Shown here in pieces: positions 58,605 through 64,000 of a stretch of 64,000 nucleotides of DNA; position 1 is the first letter of the stretch, and the number at the start of each line of letters is the position of its first letter. Made by a program: the position numbers and the translations under genes. The stretch is from the NCBI GenBank assembly GCA_019634575.1, contig JAHCAY010000002.1:358897-422896 (forward strand). The letters run 5' to 3'. The notes beneath the pieces were generated by a model. The model had not been told where the DNA came from. It did no database searches and saw only the letters and a list, made by a program, of their open reading frames with translations. The stretch comes from Candidatus Didemnitutus sp. Its GTDB lineage: Bacteria > Verrucomicrobiota > Verrucomicrobiia > Opitutales > Opitutaceae.

Positions 58605-60266
58605 TCAGAATACGGTCTCGCCGAGCTTCGGTGTCGGCGGACGGAGCGTCAACAGCAGGTAATACGCGGCCGTCGCGAGCACCGCGGCCACGACGAGAAA
58701 CCAGTCGCCGTGCTCCGTGTAGAAACTCGGGCGGTTCACCCAGCGCGGATCGCGTGTGACGTTCACCGTCTCCGCGCCGCGGAAATAGACGCTGCCGTTC
58801 TCGTCGCGCAGATTGGCGCGGATGTTGCCGAACTCGTCGATCCAGCCCGACCAGCCAGCGTTGCCGACGCGGATCAGCGGACGCCGATTTTCCACGGCGC
58901 GCAGCACGGAGTGCGTCGCATGCTGGTAAGCCGCCCCGCCCTCGCCGAACCAGCCGTTGTTCGTCACGACCGCGAGCACCTCCGCGCCGTCGCGCACGCT
59001 CTGACGGGCGAGGCCGGGGAAAATATCCTCGTAGCAAATCAACAGGCCAAGCCGCGTGACGCTGCGTCCGGTCGTGAGCGCCAGCGGACGCGCATCCTCG
59101 CCCGGCGCAAAATCCCCCGGCCCGAGCGGCACGAACTTCGTCAGCCAGCCGAGCACGGAGCGGAACGGCACGTATTCGCCGAACGGCACGAGCTTGCGCT
59201 TCGCGTAGCCCGGCTCCTGCAGGCCCGTGACCGGATCGACCACGAAAGCGCCATTGAACCATTCTTCGGATTCGCCGCTGCCCTGCGTGAAAACGCTCCC
59301 GAGCACGATCGGTTTGCCCGTGCGCTTCGAAACATACTCCAGCCACTGTTGCACGGAAGGATCGCGGTGGACCGGCCACGGCACGACCGCCTCCGGCCAG
59401 AAGATCGCATCGGGCGCACCGCGCTCGTTGGCGTCGGTCGTGACCTTCTCGATCGTCTTCAACACTTCGCGCGCCTGCTGCGGGTCCCACTTTTCACCCT
59501 GCGGAATGTTCGGCTGCACGAGGGCGACACGCGCGAGCTTCTGCCGCTGCTGTCCCATCAGCTCTGCGAGGAACGGAAACGACGAGAGCACGAGCAGCAT
59601 GAGCGCCGCCATGAATTCCGGGCTGCGCTTGCGGAGCCCAGTCGCGCCCTCGAAGAAAATGCGATGCGCGTAGGCGGCCACACCGCACGAGAAAAACACG
59701 AGCACGAACGACACGACCCATGCGCCGCCATAGGAAGCGCTCTGCAGCACCAGCGGACGCTGCCATTGCGACGCCGCCAGCGGCAGCCACGGGAAACCGC
59801 CGAACAACCAGCCGCGCAACGCCTCGTTCATCACCCACAAACTCGCGAGTCCACCGATGCCGATCAGTCGGACCATCGCGCGATGTCCGCGCAGTTTCGG
59901 CACAAACCACCACGCCGCGAGATACCACAGTGTGGCGAGCGCACCGATGAAGGGCCCGAGCAGGAACGGCGCGAGCCAGTAGGCATTGCCGAGCCACGAC
60001 AGCAGCCAAGTCCACGCGACGACATTCGCCCCGAGCAGCGTGAGCGCGTAGGGTTTGAAGCGCGGCGTGCGATACGCCCACAGCAACGCGGGCGCCGCGA
60101 GCACGTAGCCCGCCTCACCGACCGCGACCGGCGGGAACGCCACGTAGGTCAGCACGACCGTGAGCGCAAAAACCCACAGCCCCCAACCGAGGTGCGGGTG
60201 CTCCTGCCAGAAGGTGGGCTTCGGGTCGTAGGGATCGGAGACGGTGCGGCTATCGGCGATCATCAC
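58605..60266 (-). CDS. lnt: Apolipoprotein N-acyltransferase
   Basis: A 553-residue membrane protein with seven to eight helices in the N-terminal half (AFPPVAVGEAGYVLAAPALLWAY, GNAYWLAPFLLGPFIGALATLWY and so on) and a periplasmic nitrilase-like domain. The catalytic triad is visible: Glu292 in FWPEAVVPWP, Lys356 in AKRKLVPFGEYVPF and Cys411 in LLICYEDIFP. Lnt adds the N-acyl chain to lipoprotein cysteines at the inner membrane. secA is directly upstream on the same strand, separated by a 120-bp gap that holds a repeat. Confidence 0.93.
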   Translation of the reverse strand: MMIADSRTVSDPYDPKPTFWQEHPHLGWGLWVFALTVVLTYVAFPPVAVGEAGYVLAAPALLWAYRTPRFKPYALTLLGANVVAWTWLLSWLGNAYWLAPFLLGPFIGALATLWYLAAWWFVPKLRGHRAMVRLIGIGGLASLWVMNEALRGWLFGGFPWLPLAASQWQRPLVLQSASYGGAWVVSFVLVFFSCGVAAYAHRIFFEGATGLRKRSPEFMAALMLLVLSSFPFLAELMGQQRQKLARVALVQPNIPQGEKWDPQQAREVLKTIEKVTTDANERGAPDAIFWPEAVVPWPVHRDPSVQQWLEYVSKRTGKPIVLGSVFTQGSGESEEWFNGAFVVDPVTGLQEPGYAKRKLVPFGEYVPFRSVLGWLTKFVPLGPGDFAPGEDARPLALTTGRSVTRLGLLICYEDIFPGLARQSVRDGAEVLAVVTNNGWFGEGGAAYQHATHSVLRAVENRRPLIRVGNAGWSGWIDEFGNIRANLRDENGSVYFRGAETVNVTRDPRWVNRPSFYTEHGDWFLVVAAVLATAAYYLLLTLRPPTPKLGETVF

Positions 60267-60282
60267 AGGAGTGAATCGGCAG

Positions 60283-60358
60283 TGGAGGGCTCGGCTACTG
60301 CCGAGCCGCAGCGATCACGGCGAAAGGGATTCGCGGCGCGGCGGTAGCCGCACCTCCA
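60283..60358. repeat. TGGAGGGCTCGGCTAC palindromic repeat, copy 2
   Basis: It starts TGGAGGGCTCGGCTACTGCCG and ends GCGGTAGCCGCACCTCCA. It has the same plan as 13951-14035. It is located between secA and lnt. Confidence 0.7.
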
Positions 60359-60386
60359 TTGAAGAAAGCGACGGAAGCGACCGGCG

Positions 60387-63380
60387 TCACGCGCCGTGGC
60401 AGTTCTTGAACTTCTTGCCGGAGCCGCAGGGGCACGGGTCGTTGCGACCGACCTTCGGCGTCTCGCGGCGGATTGTGACCGCCGGGAGCTTGATCTCCTG
60501 TTCCGCGGCCGGCGAGGCGGGCGTTTCGGCGGGACCGGAAGTCGTGACCGTCGTCTGCGTGGCGGCGGCGAGCGCGGTGGGCGCGGCGGCCGGGCCCTGC
60601 ATGCGGGCGGAGCGTGCGAGAATGGCGAAGAGGTTTTCGAACGCCTCGCGGTTCGTGGCGGAGCGGAAGAGCGACGTGCAGATCTGCAGGCGCACGTTGT
60701 TCATCAGCTCCTCAAAGAAGCGGAACGCCTCGCTCTTGTATTCGGAGAGCGGGTCTTTCTGGCCGTAGCTGCGCAGGCCGATGGAGCGGCGGAGTTCCTC
60801 CATCTCGGTCAGGTGCTCCTGCCAGTGGTGGTCGATGGCGTTGATGACGACGTAGCGCTCGAGGCCGCCCAGCGACTCGGGATCCTCGACGGATTCCTTC
60901 AGCGCGTAGGCCTGCTTCACGCGTTCGACGAGGTCCTTGAGCAGCGCCTCGGCGTCGTTCTTGCCCTCGAATTCGGCGATCTTGGCGCTGATCGGGAAGT
61001 GCGAGTTCAGCCAGCCGACGAGGCTCTCGATGTTCGCCGTGGTCGGGCCGCCCTTCTCGCCGAAGCCGGCGGTCTCGAGGCGCGCGGCCAACTCCTCCTC
61101 GATCATCTCGAAGATGACGTCTTTCGCGCGCTCGGCATGCAGGGCGCCGTTGCGGATGCCGTAGATGACTTCGCGCTGCTTGTTGAGCACGTCGTCGTAT
61201 TGGAGCAGGCGCTTGCGGATGGAGAAATTCTGCTGCTCGACCTTCTTCTGCGCGGACTCGATGGAGCGGTTGAGCCACGGGTGCTCGAGCTCTTCGCCTT
61301 CCTGCATGGAGCCTTCCATGATCTTCGAGGCGAGGTTGCCCTGAAGGAAGAGACGCATGAGGTCGTCTTCGAGCGAGAGGAAGAACTTCGTCATGCCCGG
61401 GTCGCCCTGGCGCGAGCAACGACCGCGCAACTGGCGGTCGATACGGCGCGACTCGTGGCGCTCGGTGCCGACGACGAAGAGGCCGCCGAGTTCGCGGACG
61501 CCTTCACCCAGCTTAATGTCGGTGCCGCGGCCCGCCATGTTGGTGGCGATGGTGACCGAGCCGCGCTGACCCGCGCGGGAGACGATCTCGGCTTCCTGCT
61601 GGTGGAACTTGGCGTTCAGCACTGTGTGGATGACGCCGGCGCGCTTGAGCATGCGCGAGAGAACTTCGGATTGCTCGACGGTCACGGTGCCGACGAGCAC
61701 GGGCTGGCCGCGCTGGTTGGCCTCCTGGATCGTCTTCACCACCGCGTTATATTTGTCGCGGCGGGTTTTGAAGATGGAGTCGTTCTTGTCGACGCGGATG
61801 CAGGGCTTGTTGGTCGGGATCTGCGTGACGGCGAGCTTGTAGATCTCGTGGAACTCGGTCGCCTCGGTCTCGGCGGTGCCGGTCATGCCCGCGAGCTTCT
61901 CATACATGCGGAAGTAATTCTGGATCGTGACCGTCGCGTAGGTGCGGGTTTCGCGCTCGATGGTGACGCCTTCCTTGGCCTCAACCGCCTGGTGCAAACC
62001 GTCCGACCAGCGGCGACCGGGCATGACGCGACCGGTGTTCTCGTCGACGATGAGCACCTTCCCGTCCTGGATGACGTATTCGACGTCGCGCTCGTAGAGC
62101 GAGTAGGCGCGGAGGAGTTGGGAGATCGCGTGGATGTCCTCGGAAACGACTTCGTAGCGCGACTGGAGCTCGCGCTTGGCGGCTTCCTTCTCCTCGGGCG
62201 TCTTGGTGGCGTCCTTTTCGAAATCGCTGAAGTGCGTGGCGAGGTCCGGCAACACGAAGGCGTCGCGGTCGTCCGGGCGCAGCTTCAGGCGGCCGATCTC
62301 GGTGAGGTCGGCCTGGTGGTTCTTCTCGTCGATGACGTAGAGCAGCTCTTCCTTGAGCTTGTAGAGCTCCTCCTTCTGGAAATCCGAGTGCATCTCGACG
62401 TCGGTTTTGTCGAGGAGCTTGCGCCACTCCGGGTTCTCCATGAGGCGCAGCAGCTGCTTGTTCTTCGGCATGCCGAGCTTCACCTGGAGCATCTTCAGCG
62501 CGGCGGCCTGGCGGTCGTCGGGCGTGAGATCCTTTTTCTCGAGCAGGTCGGTGGCTTCCTTGACGAAGCGGTTGACCATGCGGAGCTGGTCGGCGACGAG
62601 CGAGGCGACGGGCGGCTTGAGGCGCGTGAAGGGCTGCTCGCGCTCGATCGGTGCGGGGCCGGAAATGATCAGCGGCGTGCGCGCTTCGTCGACGAGGATC
62701 GAGTCGATTTCGTCCACGATGCAATACCAGTGGTCGCGCTGGACCTGGTCCTCCTTGCGCGTGGCCATGCCGTTGTCGCGGAGGTAGTCGAAGCCGAACT
62801 CCGACGCCGTGCCGTAAGTGATGTCGCGCGTATACATCTCGCGCCGCAGGTCCGACGGCATCTGCTGCTGGATGCAGCCGACGGTGAGACCGAGGAATTG
62901 GTAGAGATGGCCCATCCACTCGGAGTCGCGGCGGGCGAGGTAGTCGTTGACCGTGACGAGCTGGGAGTTCTTGCCGACGAGGGCGTTGAGGTAGAGCGGG
63001 AGCGTGGCGACGAGGGTCTTGCCTTCGCCGGTGGCCATTTCGGAGATGCGGCCTTCGTGCAGCGTGATGCCGCCAATGAGCTGGACGTCGAAATGCACCA
63101 TGTCCCACGTCAGCTCGTGGTCGCACACGATGACCTTCTGGCCGCAGAGGCGGCGGGCGGCGTTCTTCACCGCGGCGAATGCCTCCGGCAGGATCTGGTC
63201 GAGCGTCTCGCCGTTCTTCAGGCGATTGCGGAACTCGTCGGTCTTGGCGCGGAGCTGGTCGTCGGTCAGCGACTGGTAGCCCTTTTCAATCTCGTTGATG
63301 CGCGCGACGATCGGACGACACTTCTCGACGTATTTGCGATGGTGGCGGCCGGCGAAACTTTTGAAGAGGAAATCGAACAT
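60387..63380 (-). CDS. secA: Preprotein translocase ATPase SecA
   Basis: A 997-residue cytoplasmic motor protein that drives preproteins through SecYEG. The first nucleotide fold has EMATGEGKTLVATLPLY (Walker A, about residues 114-130) and the DEAD-like EIDSILVDEARTPLI. The preprotein-crosslinking and scaffold domains follow. The second fold has GTVTVEQSEVLSRML and GRGTDIKLG. The C-terminal zinc-binding motif CPCGSGKKFKNCH ends the protein. It is about 95 residues longer than Escherichia coli SecA (901), partly through an extra linker and an Ala/Pro-rich stretch before the zinc motif. Start and stop are both clear. Confidence 0.97.
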   Translation of the reverse strand: MFDFLFKSFAGRHHRKYVEKCRPIVARINEIEKGYQSLTDDQLRAKTDEFRNRLKNGETLDQILPEAFAAVKNAARRLCGQKVIVCDHELTWDMVHFDVQLIGGITLHEGRISEMATGEGKTLVATLPLYLNALVGKNSQLVTVNDYLARRDSEWMGHLYQFLGLTVGCIQQQMPSDLRREMYTRDITYGTASEFGFDYLRDNGMATRKEDQVQRDHWYCIVDEIDSILVDEARTPLIISGPAPIEREQPFTRLKPPVASLVADQLRMVNRFVKEATDLLEKKDLTPDDRQAAALKMLQVKLGMPKNKQLLRLMENPEWRKLLDKTDVEMHSDFQKEELYKLKEELLYVIDEKNHQADLTEIGRLKLRPDDRDAFVLPDLATHFSDFEKDATKTPEEKEAAKRELQSRYEVVSEDIHAISQLLRAYSLYERDVEYVIQDGKVLIVDENTGRVMPGRRWSDGLHQAVEAKEGVTIERETRTYATVTIQNYFRMYEKLAGMTGTAETEATEFHEIYKLAVTQIPTNKPCIRVDKNDSIFKTRRDKYNAVVKTIQEANQRGQPVLVGTVTVEQSEVLSRMLKRAGVIHTVLNAKFHQQEAEIVSRAGQRGSVTIATNMAGRGTDIKLGEGVRELGGLFVVGTERHESRRIDRQLRGRCSRQGDPGMTKFFLSLEDDLMRLFLQGNLASKIMEGSMQEGEELEHPWLNRSIESAQKKVEQQNFSIRKRLLQYDDVLNKQREVIYGIRNGALHAERAKDVIFEMIEEELAARLETAGFGEKGGPTTANIESLVGWLNSHFPISAKIAEFEGKNDAEALLKDLVERVKQAYALKESVEDPESLGGLERYVVINAIDHHWQEHLTEMEELRRSIGLRSYGQKDPLSEYKSEAFRFFEELMNNVRLQICTSLFRSATNREAFENLFAILARSARMQGPAAAPTALAAATQTTVTTSGPAETPASPAAEQEIKLPAVTIRRETPKVGRNDPCPCGSGKKFKNCHGA

Positions 63381-63476
63381 GAAAGGCGAAAACGATTAGT
63401 CCCACCCGGCGGGTTGGCAAACGACAAATCGTTTTTCCGCCACGCCCAAATCGTTGCGCCTCAAGGCCGGCTGCGT

Positions 63477-64000
63477 TCAGGCCGGCATCGGCTCCGGCTC
63501 GACCGTCACGCCGACGCGCGGCGGCGGCGGGGCGGCGCCGGTGAAGACGCCACGCGTCGGACTGACGTCCGCGTAGTCGCGACCTCGCGCCACGACGATG
63601 TGGCCGGCGCCAACAAGGCAGGAGTTGGTCGGATCGTAGTCGACCCAGCCGAAATCCGGCACGTGCACCGCCGCCCAAGCGTGCATCGCATCGGCGCCGC
63701 GCAAGCGCGGCTGCCCCGGCGGCGGATTCGTCAGCAGGTAACCGCTCACGTAGGCCGCCGGCAGTCCGTGCTGGCGCACGCAGCTCAGGAACAGATGCGT
63801 AAAATCCTGACAAACGCCGCGCCGCTGCGCGAGCACCTCGGTCAGCGGCGTGCTCACATCGGTCGCGGCCGCGTCGAACGTGAACGTCTCCGCAAAGCGC
63901 CGCCCCAGTCGCTCGATCCATTCGAGCAGCGGCAGCTCCGGCGGTCCGAGATCCGCCGCGAGCGCCGCCGCGGCCGGCAGGAACGGCACGTGCGCCGTCG
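63477..64000 (-). CDS. Transglutaminase-like cysteine peptidase (truncated at window end)
   Basis: The frame is open to base 64000, so the N-terminal part, probably a Bact_transglu_N domain, lies outside. The visible C-terminal portion has the catalytic Cys in RRGVCQDFTHLFLSC, the His in DAMHAWAAVHV and the Asp in DYDPTNSCL, which together form the transglutaminase-like triad. It is a likely cytoplasmic enzyme acting on peptide or protein substrates; the specific substrate is unknown. It is upstream of secA on the same strand. Confidence 0.85.
   Translation of the reverse strand, partial: TAHVPFLPAAAALAADLGPPELPLLEWIERLGRRFAETFTFDAAATDVSTPLTEVLAQRRGVCQDFTHLFLSCVRQHGLPAAYVSGYLLTNPPPGQPRLRGADAMHAWAAVHVPDFGWVDYDPTNSCLVGAGHIVVARGRDYADVSPTRGVFTGAAPPPPRVGVTVEPEPMPA

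Noticed and set aside
63987..63989. A GTG at 63989 as the true start of the transglutaminase gene
   Set aside because: The frame stays open to the window edge and the visible part lacks the N-terminal domain normal for the family.
1..64000. tRNA, rRNA or CRISPR arrays
   Set aside because: No cloverleaf, rRNA-like or regularly spaced repeat array was seen by eye; a computational search could still find a single tRNA.

Overview
This is a GC-rich 64-kb chromosomal window, densely packed with genes on both strands. It holds no rRNA, tRNA or CRISPR array that I could see. The gene mix suggests a verrucomicrobial genome of the Opitutaceae type: two giant orphan ADOP-type ABC permeases, a PEP-CTERM protein, CheX, an EF-hand membrane protein, pyruvate phosphate dikinase with 2-oxoacid:ferredoxin oxidoreductase, and many palindromic intergenic repeats. 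The taxon is an inference from gene content and base composition.

Layout. 0-6 kb: the end of a spermidine-synthase-like membrane protein, an EF-hand membrane protein, a universal stress protein, an esterase and a small low-GC exported protein. 5.7-11.7 kb: a lysine-catabolism pair (saccharopine/lysine dehydrogenase plus an ALDH7-type aldehyde dehydrogenase), divergent from a large FAD/Fe-S 2-hydroxyacid dehydrogenase. 11.8-19.2 kb: an AidA/PixA-like inclusion-body protein, a NarL-type two-component pair, an ADOP permease and twin TPR proteins. 19.3-23.8 kb: an M24 aminopeptidase, a four-helix-bundle sensor stub, a GNAT-membrane fusion, an MntR-like regulator and TatC. 24-29.4 kb: ppdK, whose last 140 bp are duplicated around an inserted two-gene restriction-modification module. 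29.6-38 kb: a PEP-CTERM protein, a TlpA-like thioredoxin, CheX, an epimerase, a secreted toroid-like protein, an ABC-F ATPase and a MerR regulator next to a stand-alone copy of its C-terminal domain. 38-46 kb: a second ADOP permease, a secreted protein, korAB and adenylate kinase. 46-51 kb: DoxX, a VOC protein, a compact run of VOC/SRPBCC/SnoaL genes behind a WYL regulator, and tdk. 51-58.4 kb: a chemoreceptor, two divergent CoA-transferases, D-lactate dehydrogenase and a lactonase. 58.6-64 kb: lnt, secA and a partial transglutaminase.

Together the genes describe a flexible central metabolism able to ferment. PpdK interconverts pyruvate and PEP, KorAB handles 2-oxoacids with ferredoxin, two CoA-transferases exchange acyl-CoA, and LdhA plus an FAD/Fe-S dehydrogenase handle lactate-type acids. 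Export functions (SecA, TatC, Lnt, PEP-CTERM) and chemotaxis parts (MCP, CheX) are scattered between them.

The most unusual features are (1) the R-M module inserted at the 3' end of ppdK between 140-bp direct repeats that differ only at three synonymous sites, (2) a set of palindromes with different stems but one invariant centre, CGTAATACG, (3) REP-like palindromes lying inside two protein-coding genes, and (4) a nested palindrome of about 260 bp built from three separate repeat families.
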